A stretch of DNA of 64,000 nucleotides from Arabidopsis thaliana (Eukaryota; Streptophyta; Magnoliopsida; Brassicales; Brassicaceae). The notes below the pieces were generated by a model. It was not told the origin of the DNA and ran no database searches. It was given only the letters and a program-made list of their open reading frames with translations. Location: assembly GCF_000001735.4 (NCBI RefSeq), contig NC_003074.8:5270101-5334100 (forward strand), read 5' to 3'. Each line of letters begins with the position of its first letter. Position 1 is the stretch's first letter. Below are positions 20,976 to 34,200 of the stretch, piece after piece. The position numbers and the translations under genes are program-made.

Positions 20976-22696
20976 TTAAGCATCAGATGGTTTCTCTGCG
21001 GTTTTTCCTTCCTTGTTAATGTGAAAGCCTTCAATCTTACGAGCAACCTCATCCACACTCTGCTTCGGCTTTGACTCGCTGATCTCTTCAGGATTCACCG
21101 GTCCAGTTTGCCAAATTCTGATTGTACCATCTTCAGACCCTGAAGCATAAGACTCACCTGTTGGTGCAAATCTCACACAGTGAACCGGACCATGATGTCC
21201 CTTGTTGCATCCTAAAGTTCAGACAAAAAGAAACCCATCAAAACCAAAGGCTTTATGTGACTTAACTAGAACAGCTTAGTTAATCTGCTTGTAGTTTTTA
21301 GTCACTCACCAATCTCCTTTCCGGTGTGGAAATCAAAGAGTCGAACCCACATATCTTCTCCACCAGCAACGAATTTGTTGCCAGATTTTGGCTCAAGCGA
21401 TGCAGATTCGATATTGCAGGGCATGTCGTAACTTTTCACTAGTCCAAAACTGGAAGTTACCAAGACAAAGATAAACACTTTCAGGAGAAATGCTAAGGAT
21501 TAAAAAAAAAATCGAAAAAAAAGGAATGAGAGAGCTTACTGATTTGCATCCCAAAATTTAACAGTTGACCCATCGGCAGTTGTTATATACCGTCCATCTT
21601 GACTCACTTCAGCACTGGTGACAGGAGACTTGGTTTCTAGAGTTTGCACTATTTTGCCACTCCTCACATCCCATAACCTGTTCGAGAAGATGAGACAAGA
21701 AACAACACTTGAGTTTCTCCATCTGTCTAAAATTCACAGACAGTTTTTTTTTTATGAGATATTTACTTCATACCTCACACCACCAATATCAGTGCAAGAA
21801 CTTAATATTGTTTGATCACCGTGAAGCCATGTTAGTGTTCTGATAGAACCAGGAGATTTATCAATTTCTGTAGGAGGTGCATCCAAGCGATTCAAGTCGA
21901 AAACACGAAGAATTTTCTCAAATCCTCCTGTGATTAGATATTTCGTATCCTGATCAAAAAGAACCATGTTAGACACATGCTTGATTCTTACATAATACAT
22001 TGACTTGAGCAATAACACATGAACAATGAAGGGATACATATAGCAAGACCAGTACAACATAGTCCAATCTACCTTAATCAACCAAAGAGATTTACTATAC
22101 CTGAGAGAAGGCGCATGCTCGAACAATATGCTTGTGCTCAAAAGAATGCAAGACATCCCCAGTCAAAGCATCCCAAAGCTTCCTAAAGAGATTATAGATG
22201 TAGCAGGACATCAATCAAACCGATTCGAGCATAAACCAAAACCAAAATCAACAAGAACAGTTGCTTTCATTCCTATTTCTCAATCACTTACGCTGAAAAA
22301 TCAGCAGATGCAGAAGCTGCACGTAAAGCATTGTTATCAAGACAAGAACTCCACACAGCACCTTTATGACCTTCAAATGTACCAATCCAATCTCCAGTTT
22401 CCCCATTTCTCAACATTGGTTGAGAATCTAATCATCAAGAAGCCATGAAATAATATGAAGAGAGTTTGCAGCAAAACATGTTTCATAGTATACAAAGCCA
22501 ATCAACAACAATAGTGAACAGAACAGATTCCCCAAATTTGGATCTTACAATAACAAATCTAGAAGATCATATTTTTACCTTTACTTGCGCTGATGAGGAA
22601 GAAACCATCAGGAGTGATTGGACTGTAGAACAAATCCACAACAGGTCTCGAATGGCCATGGCACACTAGCGGAGTCGCGACTTTCTTCTTCTCCAT
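20976..22696 (-). CDS. WD40-repeat protein, STRAP/transducin family
   Basis: Seven exons on the minus strand, start at 22696 ([20 protein letters not shown]), about 341 aa. Approximate exons are 22696-22579, 22427-22292, 22182-22101, 21949-21774, 21677-21540, 21450-21310 and 21211-20976. Seven WD blades are visible, for example [78 protein letters not shown] and DGTIRIWQ. A Lys/Glu-rich C-terminal tail of about 40 aa follows. The closest animal relative is STRAP/UNRIP, an adaptor in SMN assembly and TGF-beta signalling. In plants the family acts as a scaffold; specific partners cannot be read from sequence. It converges on the BAH-RRM gene. Probably AT3G15610 (recollection). Confidence 0.9.
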
Positions 22697-23374
22697 CTCT
22701 CTTTACTAATTTTAACAAAACACACACTTAAGAAGAAGAACCCTACTTAGATCGATCGTAAGACCAAATCTTAGCTTCTAATCAAACGATTCAGTGGTTA
22801 AATTGGCGCTAAAATTCACAGCTGATTCAATACGATCCGACAAAACAAAAATTGCTGTCTATTTTCGATTCCTTTTGATATATAAATCTAATTTGGAGAA
22901 AATAATTCTCGAATCTAAAACTTGGATCGATCTATAATTTTGATAGGAAGATTTTGCAGCTCCAGTGGAAATGCTGCTTCCCGAAAATTCAAAAGAAAAA
23001 AAAAAGAAAGGAAAATTACAAAAGAAAAAAAAGTGGCTAATCGAAGAAGAAAGTAACTGTAAGAAGAAGAAGGAAGCTATTGTTATATGTCTGAGAGATT
23101 TCTATTTCGGGAAGCTATTTCTTTGTCTTCTTCAATTTTGATTACTATATGTTTCCTTTTTTACAAATTCGCCTCGTTACTTTACTAATTACATCTCTGT
23201 CCAAAAATTCAAATAATTTATATTTGCCTCAAGAGAAGTGTTACATGACACATTGATGCATAACAGATTTTTTTACATAGAAATAGAAATGTAACCATGA
23301 TTAAGTCATACCAGCTAGAATTATTGTAACAATACACACTTCATCAATTTCAGAAAAGGTTTTTAATCCTCTAC
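22697..23374. other. Divergent/tail spacer between WD40 and UVR3
   Basis: Holds the WD40 promoter and 5' UTR (about 22697-23100) and the UVR3 3' UTR (about 23200-23374). A purine-rich A/G tract lies at 22990-23070. No further gene was recognised. Confidence 0.5.
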
Positions 23375-26300
23375 CTATTTGAGTTTTGGTCGTTGGTTCC
23401 TGATTTTGGACTCTTCATGTTCATCTTTCTGAAGCTTTCTCCTCAAATCCCTCAAATTTTCTTCATCTACTTTACCATCCATCTTCTTGTTCAATGCATA
23501 TGCTTCACCCATCTTCCTCTTGCACTCCTTGCTTGCTGAATCGTGCAATACCACTGCAAACAACGAAGTTAGAACTATGGCAACTTAAAGAAGACTTTAT
23601 CTATCAGCAACCTCAAATTCACTAGAACAACTAGCTTCATGATATTGATCACATCATTTCTCAAAATTTTAGACACAATAATGTTTGTATCTTTCTACTA
23701 TGTATATGTAAATAGAGACGGTATTACTAACTTGGCTTTGGGTAGTCCTTCCCGACTATGCAGTTTGCTTTAGTTTGAACGCTCAATGGTGCTGTCCATG
23801 GCTCATATATATATTGCTTTGGCATATCTGAATCAGAAAACTTATTAGCTAATGAAAGAATACACAGTAAACAAACTTACCAGGATGGTGGAAACAAACT
23901 TCAGTTACCTTTCAGTACCGGTAGAAAATGCCTAATGTACTTCCCATCAGGATCATACTTCTTTCCGAAAGATATAGGAGAGTAGATGCGGTTGAACTAA
24001 AACCATAACAAAACATTGGGACACAAGTGTAAGCATCACAAAAGTTGCTTTACTTCAATTTAACTATACAGAACAAAAAAGCTAACAAAGCCAAAGATAA
24101 TTAGAAAGAGAAACAGAAAGGAGAGAGTGCCTGGTAAAAGAACGACGAACATGATAACCACATCCAATTTCCATTGTTGATTGCCCAGTCTGAATCGATC
24201 AGAAGTCTCTCAAACACATCACGCCCTTGTTCCCAATGTATGAACTAACACCAGAAACTAAGCATGTCAGTGAAATCCTCGGAGATAGAAACCAATAATT
24301 GTAGAGGCAGCATTACCAGATCCCCACGAGTAAGAAAACAGGCTACACAGTGACGCGCTAGATGGTGCATCCAACCCCATTTCAGAAGCTATAAATTTCA
24401 GAGAGAGAATGATTAAGAAATGATGCTTAAAAGGAAAGCTAAAGGCATTCAGTTTGACTAAAATCTAACCTGAACCATGATGGCATCAATCCAAGGGTAT
24501 CCTGTCTTACCGTCCCTCCAAGCAGCCAACATAGCATGATCCTCGTTCCATGGAATCTAGTTTGCGTATGGAACAAAAATATTGGTCTAAAAAAGCATGA
24601 ACATCTAAAAAATGAAGGAACATCATCAGGAAACTATACTACAGTTGTTACCTGTTTGCAGATCCGGTTTCCCTTCATTTTGTCAAAGTTAGGAGTTCCA
24701 AATGCAGTGGTATAGAAAAATTCTCGCCACAACAACTAAAGTAAAAAAGTAAAGCAATCAACTTTCTGCAGTCAGGCAGTATAAAAAACGCTCTGTAAGT
24801 CAATGACTGACCTGCCCCAGGAGAGAAACTGGCGGCGATGTATGCTTTTTAACATCCTTATAAATATTTTGAAGGCATTGATAAAAGTACCTCGAAGAAA
24901 GGCATCCGAACTTCTTAAATGTCAGGAATTAGATGGAAATATTAGGAAAATCGAGGGTGAAGCTTAAGTGGGCAAAACTATGTCATGAAACTCACTTTCA
25001 AATATGGTGACATAACTGTAGTAGCAGGCTTCAAGAAAGCAGATGGATCACCCTTTGGTTTCTCAAAGTTTGCCACCCATGCCTACACTACAAATAAAAC
25101 CCATAACGAATTCAGCCCTTGACTTTGATAAAGAAGATATAAATCTATGAAGTCAATGTAAGAATATCAATTCTAAAATCTTAAAGTGATAAAATTCAAG
25201 TTCTCCAGGAGTAAGTTTCCTTCAGTCCGACAAAGTACTCAATCGAGCAGATTCCTACCATTTTTTTCTAAAAGAGAAAAACTTCCAAGTTCTTGACCAT
25301 ACCTTATCACTGATTGATTTAGTCAATCTTTTTAAGGCTTCTGATTCACCACCTCTAAAAGGAGTCCAATCAGCCTACAGACATTTACATGAGCATAAGA
25401 TTCTCAGATGGATAAATTGTTAAACGACCTAAAGAAAACAGATCACCTCTTACTTGTTCATCATCTTTGTAGCCAAGTTCCTCAAGAGATGGTACTTCTG
25501 AAATGCCAAGGTTTCCAATATCTCCAATTGGAGGAAGTGAAGAATAAGACATCACAAGTTCAGATTTAGCACATGAGGGCTCCCCAGCAACCTTCAGAAA
25601 TGATTGATAACTCAAAGGTGGCTTCCCACCGTTCTAACTTGCAAGAAAACCACACAAATGTACATAAATATTACAGTTCCATAAATGAAACATCTAAACT
25701 AACTCGGTTAACACTACCACTTACTTTCTCTATAATGTGTGCGGGATTGAACAGAGTATGGCTCACTGGAGAGAAAACCTCAACTCCAGTTGAAGAAGCA
25801 TAATCCTATAGAGATTATAAAAATGCACTTGAGTTAGCTAAAATCTCAATGACACGCATAGTTCAATCAGTGGTAAGCAAGATCAAAACTTTAAGGCGTA
25901 ATGAAACGAATTTTACCTTAACCTTAACATCTAAAGCTTGATAATACGGATCTGTATCATATTCAAAGCAAAGCCTCTTCACCTTCCACTGCCAAAAACC
26001 CCATTCATAACATTTCAGATTTCTATGTCTACAGTAAACCAATTTCACAGCTTTTAAACACACTGTCGAATAAGAAACACTACATTACCTCTTGCAAGCA
26101 ACGAACTAGTACTTCGCCAGGTTCACCTTTAAAAACAAGCAACCGTGAACCAAGTTTCTTCAGGCTAGAATCGAGATCCTTGAGACTCTCAAGCAAGAAC
26201 CGGATCCGGTTTACCCCGGCGCGAGACGAACCGGGAGAGAACGCAGATGGGTCTGACTCCATATAATGCGGGTCGATAACAAAAACCGGATACATAAATT

Positions 26301-26448
26301 CAGAACCTTTTGAGGCGTATTCAAGAGCCGGGTTGTCGTGAACCCGGAGACCTTTCCGGAACCAAATCAGTGAACCGGATCCAGTAGCCATTGATGTTAT
26401 GGGATTGAGACGATAACTTGAAGGTGAACAGACGCAGAATCGTTGCAT
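23375..26448 (-). CDS. UVR3: (6-4) DNA photolyase UVR3
   Basis: A many-exon minus-strand gene of about 556 aa if the ATG at 26448 is used, or 537 aa from the in-frame ATG at 26391 ([20 protein letters not shown]). The N-terminal photolyase domain (antenna region) is followed by the FAD-binding part. The latter includes [34 protein letters not shown] and NNGNWMWLS. The two His of MHHLARH are the residues characteristic of (6-4) photolyases, which use light to repair pyrimidine(6-4)pyrimidone photoproducts. The Lys-rich tail ([20 protein letters not shown]) may serve nuclear targeting. The 19-aa N-terminal extension is basic and Ser-rich, so alternative starts could change localisation. The downstream ATG aligns with the usual family start. 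Probably AT3G15620 (recollection). Confidence 0.95.
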
Positions 26449-27087
26449 GAATATGTTTGAGATTTCTATAGAAGTTTCTTTTGAGAAATTCGCGCCTTTG
26501 AAAAGCGCGAGAGAAGGTTTCTTAAGACGAAGATGTGGTTAATATACGCTTCTTCAACTCTGTGTTTGCTAATTTGCGCGGTAATCAGCGTAAGATAAAA
26601 GAAGGGAATAGGTTATTATCAACGGTTATATTTAGGCCACGTCATTACTAAGGAGCAACATCATTTGGGCGATGTGTTCAATTATCCAACATTTAGTGCT
26701 TATTAGTATCCATGATTAGTGAAATTAAGAAAATTTACTTCATATATTTGAGATTGCAATCGTAATTATATTTGTATACTAACATTTTAATCTTTATACG
26801 TGTTGAACATATCTACCGATCCAACAGTTAGCATTAACAACTGAGGAAAAAAAAAAAAAGCATTAACAACTGACAACAAATAAAAAGCTAAACTAACTAA
26901 TGATCCAACGGTTCACAATAAAGCAACATCATACACGATCCAGACCGTACAAACAGAAAACGACGCCGCACAATAAAGCGGTTCTTGAGTATCATCGTAA
27001 ACAAAAAGTTATTCTTCATCCCATAAAAGAGAGACATTTTAAGTTCGACGAATTATTGATTATTTCTGGATCCGTGACCCGATCCAG
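26449..27087. other. UVR3 promoter and spacer
   Basis: UVR3 promoter and leader up to about 26640, then AT-rich spacer. A short direct duplication, AGCATTAACAACTGA, occurs twice near 26830-26875 around an A13 run, and GATCCAAC also recurs nearby. No gene was recognised. Confidence 0.5.
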
Positions 27088-27411
27088 TTACTTCTTGACC
27101 CGAACGTCAGACGCGAGTCGCGACGCGATCGCAGAATGGTACATAACGTCGTGGAATGTAGAAGCTTCGGCGGTTTTCCTCCGCAGCTGCTTAGCCTTCT
27201 CCTCCGTGAGACAACATCGCAGAGACCTCTTTTCAGCTTTATCCAGATCTGATTCCAGATTCACGGTTTTGTTGACGTAATCAGGTTCCGATGACATGCC
27301 AAAAAGAGGAGCCCACCATGAAACCGACGAAACAGGTTTCTTACGGGCTGGATCCGATTCGGAAGATGCTCGGATCGAGGAAAGAGCGGAGCAGGAGATG
27401 ATTGTAGCCAT
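27088..27411 (-). CDS. Small plant-specific protein of unknown function, 107 aa
   Basis: Single exon, ATG at 27411, ending in RLASDVRVKK. The N-terminus (MATIISCSALSSIRASSESD) is Ser-rich and could act as a weak transit peptide. The middle contains SWWAPLFGMSSEPDYV, and the C-terminal half is charged and probably helical (KAEKRSLRCCLTEEKAKQLR, then STFHDVMYHSAIASRLAS). I recognise it as one of a small family of short angiosperm proteins but know no function. Codon usage and GC (higher than the flanks) support real coding. A TATA-like TTTTTATAG sequence lies in the promoter near 27560. Probably AT3G15630 (recollection). Confidence 0.8.
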   Translation of the reverse strand: MATIISCSALSSIRASSESDPARKKPVSSVSWWAPLFGMSSEPDYVNKTVNLESDLDKAEKRSLRCCLTEEKAKQLRRKTAEASTFHDVMYHSAIASRLASDVRVKK

Positions 27412-29172
27412 TGTTAGGTAAAATGTGGTTATCTGAGAGAAAGCTCAAAGCTGTTTTTAGGAAGAAGAGAAAGATTAAGGATTTGTAAATTTTTGGATTA
27501 AGAAAAGAAAATGGATATGTAGATATTTAGGTGGAATCAGCTGCTATGCGGTGTGGTTTTTTATAGTGTGGAATGTTCGTTTCACTGGTTTTTATCAACG
27601 TAAGGGTATTTTCGGAAAGAGTGTGCAACGGTAAATGCGTTGTGCACTACGATAAGTACGGTGGAGATGAGAGCACTGGATTATAAAAAAATTTAGGAGA
27701 TGGATAAGATTGAAGGCGTGGAGCAGCGTTGCCAATTGTCAAATGTCTTCGTCTTCACTTTTCGCTTTAATTATTTGTTGATTAGGATATTTTTGTTTGG
27801 ATTTTACATTGCTTGTGTGACTTGTCGCTTTGACAATATCCAAAATGACGTGTACTCATTGGAAAATAGAGTTCAACTATTATGGAATATTCTTAAATCA
27901 GGAATAATCGTCGGTGATATTTGACTATATCTCTTTCAACGTATTTCGAACTCGTAACAAAATGTCAGTCTTCTTTTATCAAACGGCAAAATGTAAAGGT
28001 AAATGCATGTATATGATGTGATCATTTGCATGGAATAGGAGTTTTTGTTAGATTTACGAATGCTGAACGCATATAAGTCTTTTAAGACTCATGGTATTAT
28101 ACTATTATTGCATGTTTCATCAGCCATAAATAATGTGCAGAGAAAAACTAACTAACAAAACATTGATTATATATTTTATTGTATCTAATAAGTAATAACT
28201 AAAATAATTAGAGCTAAGTGATTGACTGATTTCCTTCGTTATTTTGAATTCAATTTTTGGGCTTTTTCCTATTTGGCAGATTCGTATCACATTAGCAACA
28301 CTAGGGATTTCTGTTTTAGTTGCAAGAGAAGATAAAACGTTATAAAGCCCAAAAGACCCAATTGGTGAAGCAAGCCCGCATAAGAAAAAACCCAAATGTT
28401 GAACCAAAAAGATGAGGATGCAAACTTTTCACGCTAGTGTCGTACTAACGGAAAACTTCATATTTGGAGACATCGAGTAGATTTTTTTTATCTATGAGAA
28501 AAATAATTCATCTAGAATTTTATTGAGGATATGAGTATAAGATAATAATGAAAGAAACTATTAATTGTGTACGTCTTTATCGTTCATATGTTTTGTTCAA
28601 TGGACATATATATACATTCTACACACAAACTACTATACCACGATTTTTTTTATGCTAACATTACCTCTAGCTACAGACAGAAGTAGAAAGAAAACCAAAA
28701 CCATCAGGTATTACATTTGAAGTTTTGAATTGTGGAATTCTCAACGAGGTTCGAGGAACATGAATTTGGTTGCTAACTAAAGCAACTTGCTTGTGCCTGT
28801 GTGCATAACTGGACTGAGGAAAAAATAATCCTTACATGTCCATTTCATCATAATTTCATTTTGTAGTATATGCATCATTGTATCATTATTTCCACTTGTA
28901 TCACTAATTCCACTTGAAATGTCACACAATATAGGGTCCCCTGACACGTGTGTACTATGTAGTTTCACACGTACCGGTTAATATCGAGATTCCAAGTAAA
29001 AAAGTGACCAATTCTAAATTAAGAATCTCTCTAATCTCTTCCCAAAGAAGAATCATCACTGAGGAAGAATAAAACATTTGGGGAGTTTCTTCGCTAATCC
29101 TTCAAGGTGTGACCTGAGAATCACAACACAAAACAATCTCACTCGAAATTCCTTTGACTCATCATCATCACC
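27412..29172. other. Divergent intergenic region between the 107-aa gene and COX5B
   Basis: Two promoters face away from each other. Motifs of the AGCCCA/GGCTTT type occur near 28338-28375 and may be site II-like, as expected near a respiratory gene, though they lie about 800 bp upstream of COX5B. Otherwise AT-rich sequence with no supported coding region. Confidence 0.5.
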
Positions 29173-31271
29173 ATGTGGAGAAGAATCGTCTCCTCTCAGC
29201 TCAAAACCCTAGCCGCCGATGTCGTCGCTGCTTCTCCTCGTCGATCGATAGCCGCCACCACCAGACCTGTCGGTTTCTATCTCGCCGCCAATCGATCAGC
29301 CATTTCCGCATCTTCTTTCGTTATCCCTCGTCGTTTCAGCTCCGATTCAGGTGATTCATCGTTGCTATAGTTTACGCATTTTCAGATCTCGGCTCAGGAC
29401 TCTTACCTGCGCTGGAATTAGATTCGATTCACTATGTTTTCTTCATCGCATATTAGAGGATAGACTTAAATCTGTGTTGGTCTCTTAGATTGGTGTTGCT
29501 GCAATTTTGTTTTCATCTTCTCAATTGGAAGGTGAATGATTGTTTATTACGGATTGTATTTTGCAGTAGAGACTCCTGCGACGAAGAAGGTGGAGGATGT
29601 AATGCCCATTGCGACTGGACACGAGAAGGAAGAGCTTGAAGCTGAACTTGAGGTGATTGCTTATGTTTACTTTATGTATTGCAATTTTAAGATCTGAGTA
29701 TGATTACAATTGTGTTTGTGATCATGACTTCACTTCTCGATAATTTTCTGGTATAGCAATGCCAATGGAGTGTATATTTCTGCTTGATAATACACTTCAG
29801 TTGAGGAAAATTTGATTTTGACTTTTTCATTGTTTTCTTGTGATAGGGAAGGAGGCTGGATGATATTGACTTCCCTGAAGGTCCTTTTGGAACTAAGGTT
29901 AGATAAGTTTCTTTTACCAGAGATATGTCGTGACTCCTCTTTGAATATCTTAACCTTGTTTTTTACTGCAAAGTCATCAGTGTTTCTAGGCATGATATAG
30001 TTCTTATGTTCATCACTAACACACGGGCATACGTGAAACAAACCAAGGACACTTAACTTAGCTCGAGTATTATGAATGGCTTTATGATAAATGTAGCTGT
30101 TTCAATGATCTCAATTAACTAGAATAAGTATGTATCTTGAAACTTATTGCTTCTTCAAAACTAATATGAGTCCAGCTGGTTTACTGACTTATATCGATCA
30201 ACTTGCATTCTTTGCTATGGTTCATAATATTGCTTTAGCAGGATTACTATATCATGCAGCAATCACTTTGTTATGTCGTTTTGGAGCTAAATCATCTTGA
30301 TATTACACTGGTCATATTTCTGGATTTTTATTTTTTTTTGTGAATAATGTAATTAGTATATTTCCTTCAATCAAGCACTAGCTTGGGGTTGAATCATATA
30401 TTGGTTTTGGTGAATTAAAATTAACTCTAAGCTGTGTTTGTTAATTTACGGTGGCTCACTGCCTATGATGCTTTTGTGCACGATAATGACGAAAAGATTG
30501 CGGATGTCACATACAACATGTGCAAGTGTCTGTAGATCATGGAAATTCAGTTCTTAACATCCATAAAAAACTTGCTCCAAATTACTGAAGATATGTAGGA
30601 GTATATGACTGTTTTGCATGCTATGACAAGACATTTGATTTTTTCATTTTCTTGTGTCATTTTATCTTTTGAGTGAGCAGTATTCATTTTCTTTTGGCTA
30701 CACAATTGGATACTTATTTTTTCATTTTCTTGATACACAAATTTGGATGTCATTTTGTATTGCCTTAGGAAGCTCCTGCTATTGTGAAGTCCTACTATGA
30801 CAAGCGAATTGTGGGCTGCCCTGGTGGTGAAGGCGGTAAGTTCTTCCCTTCTTCAAACTTTAGTCGCATATTATGGACAATCTTTAATCGGCAATCGTTG
30901 TTGTCATTGAATATATCAAGACACATTATTTACCAATCTAACTTTCTCCTGAAAACTGCAGAGGACGAGCACGATGTTGTCTGGTTCTGGCTGGAGAAAG
31001 GAAAGTCCTTTGAATGCCCGGTTTGCACTCAGTACTTTGAGGTAAGTGAAAGTCGTATCAGATACTCTACTCAGTAAATAAATCGACCTAGCCTCTCATT
31101 TCATAGTCATAGGCCAGACGAATCTGTCAAAGGATTAGAGCAAGAACTCATTAAGCTTTCGAATTCAGAATATTGAATTGGTTGAATAATGTATGCTTGC
31201 AGCTGGAAGTGGTTGGTCCTGGTGGTCCTCCGGATGGTCACGGTGACGAAGACGATGAGCACCACCACTGA
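29173..31271 (+). CDS. COX5B: Mitochondrial cytochrome c oxidase subunit 5b
   Basis: Six exons: 29173-29350, 29567-29652, 29847-29897, 30769-30835, 30962-31041 and 31203-31271. These sum exactly to 176 codons plus stop. The start MWRRIVSSQLKTLAAD opens a long Arg/Ser/Ala-rich mitochondrial presequence with a typical RRFSSDS processing region. The mature protein has GRRLDDIDFPEGPFGTKEAP and the zinc-binding fold with RIVGCPGG and the closely spaced pair in KSFECPVCTQYFELE. It ends in a His-rich tail (DEDDEHHH). Subunit 5b binds one structural zinc and sits on the matrix side of complex IV. Intron 3 is large (about 870 bp). Probably AT3G15640 (recollection). Confidence 0.96.
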
Positions 31272-34200
31272 TTCCGGCCTCTCCCTTGCCGCAAATTTTT
31301 CTTTTTTTATTTGCACATTTTCATATCTTTAAAAATTTTATGAATGGAATAAAACAAAATATCTACCGTTTTGGTGAAACACAGTTGAAAATGTTTTTTG
31401 ATCTTTTTAGAACAAGACTCGGCATCAGAGTTTCCCAAGTGCCAAAACTCTTATGACCGTTGTTTTTATTTTTGTAACACTCTTGAATCAGAATCAGAAT
31501 CATTCTTGGCTTTTGCTTATTATATGATTCACCTTTTATTTATTTTTATGGTTCGATGTCTTTTCATATAGGGACGTTTTGATCGTGTCCTTGATTCCTT
31601 GTGAACGGTCATATAATTCAATAGATTATAGAAATTCCAATTTTCTTCAAACCTTCTTTGTTGATTGGTTAAACACTAATTATTCATACAATGCACCTAA
31701 TTTTACTTTCCTTAATTTATTGTTTACAAAAAGAAAAATAAAACGGTGGAGGTCTGTAATACATCGAGCCGCTTTTACTCCTCCGCGCAGGTGTCTTTCG
31801 ATCCTGTCCTAACGTCTTTCGATTTTTTATTTTCCTCAAAGGTTAACAAATTATATATATAGAATTGAAGGTTAACAACTTTTAAGACCAAATTTTACTT
31901 GATATTGGAAACGAAATCATGCATGCATGTCGTTACTATTTCAAAATTGCGTTATTTAGCTATTTATGTCATGTACCTTTGATTTTCTCATTCTCATATC
32001 AATATTTGTTCATACTTACATGACCAAGCAGAGATTCAAATTATAGTATTTTGTTTCTCTTTGCGAACGTACCACCGTGTGAAACCAAAGCAAAACCTAA
32101 CAAGCTATAAAATAGATGATAATAAAGATAAACAAAGTAGTATAGCGTTGTCGGAATTTACCCGAGGAATATATTCCAAACAATTCTTAAAAGGAGGAGT
32201 CATTAAAATAAACAAATACAACTCTAAAGAAAAAGAACGTCCGAGTTCAATATTCTGTTTCTACTTAAGACAAATCACCAAACATACAATTATTCTCTAA
32301 TGTTCGACACAGCTTGCCCTCATTACAAATCCTCTCGTTTTCAAACATTTTTATTTGGTAAATATATCTCTCCTTTTTCAAACACGCATGCATGATGCAT
32401 ATCAGCATATATACATACATCTGGGTTTTCTACCTCAACATATATACATATATTTTAAAACATAATTTGATGTATGTCTAGTGTGATTGTGTGAAGTTAG
32501 ATATAAGTACAACTAATCATATTATCGGTTTAGAACTAATGTCACGACTTTACACCGTCTCCGCTTGTGTGTTTAACAAAATAGTTAAATAAACACGTAG
32601 TATTAGCTGACTAATATACACGTGTTTAATATACTTTTTTCTCTTCGGTGTTCATACTTAAGTTTTCGTTTTGGGTCACGACACATATTTTTATATATGG
32701 TATACCAAACTTCCTTTACATATATGATATGCTGATCATCCATCCATGTGTCTCTCCGAGTTCTAATGTAGCTGCCGCATCAGAATTTTTGTCGAATTCT
32801 GAGAAAGTTACAAATATTATGTCGTATATATTTCTTCAAAATGTAACATACGGAAAAAGAAGAAAGAGTATTCTTTTCAAAATTATCATCTTTAGTTTTT
32901 AGTTTAACCAGAACTATTAAGAATACCAGAAATAAATTATAATTTGCTGATAATTTTGAAGAATGAGACATAAAAACTAAGTAACTAACTAATATAAATT
33001 CAACATTAACCTTATTTTGCAATGAAAAAAGTCTTTATTTTTCAAATTTCTAGGTAACGCTGATCTTATTTAAAAGTTAAAACATCCACTGCTGAAAATT
33101 CATGCAAAGTAGAGAGTATTAGCGCGATATCAAATACCACTTGTCTCCCAATTAAAATACTAAAAAAACTTGTAAATTGCTTGCACAAAAAGATCAATGC
33201 AATATGACTAATTTCTCTAAAGTATATATTAACATATTTCAATGTTTATCCATACAGCTACGGGACATTTCATCCTTCACTCCTTTAACTCACTCACTTG
33301 CTAGTTGCTACTTGATAATACTTTTTTTTACCGGATAATTTACAGATAAATGAACAATATATACTTTAGTGAGTTGATTAAATTAACTTATTAAGGTTGA
33401 AATCAGTATAAAGTGATAATGAAATGTATACCTATGAATATATCTCACACACTAAGAAAAACCTATGCAATCTATTTTTGTATACAGAATTACAGACGAA
33501 GTCACGAAGGCATCTCGTATCTTGTATTATGTAGAAAGAAAATACCCTTCTTTGGAAGTATTATATTCATCAATTCAACTTCTATATTAGAGTAAAATAA
33601 TCATGTTGGTATTTTTTTTTTCTCGTGTCTAAATAGTTTAAAATTAATTGGCAGAGACACATTTCAGTGATCGCTAATAACCTTAACCAAATATAAAGAA
33701 TGGCACGAATAGTACTTCTTTTCGATGTGCTCGCTAGCTCGAAAAAAATAGTACGAGAAAAATATATAACAAGGAAGACATTGTTTTAATCTGCAGACAT
33801 GCTATTAGAATTCTTTACTATTTCCTCGGCAGAAAAGAAAATTTATTTATAAGTTTAAGAGTACATATTCTCTAATCGATGGGATTTATGCAAGTCATAT
33901 TAAAGTTGCATAAACCTTTAATGGGTTAACCTTTTATTAAACAAACTTTTAATGGATTTTAATAGCCCTTCATCACACGAACGAACAAACGCTATATACT
34001 TTTTAATCCACAAATTAGCAAACTAACATTGTAGTGCTGAAAGCATCTATTGTCTTGTTTTGTGTCAATTAATAAGAAATAATTTATCAACCATTTTTTC
34101 TAATTTGGGTTGACTATTCACCACCAATTTTAATGAAATCGGTGGGTCACTAAAAGAGTTGACTAGCCAAAAGCTAAAACAAGTTATAAAAAAAAACGCA

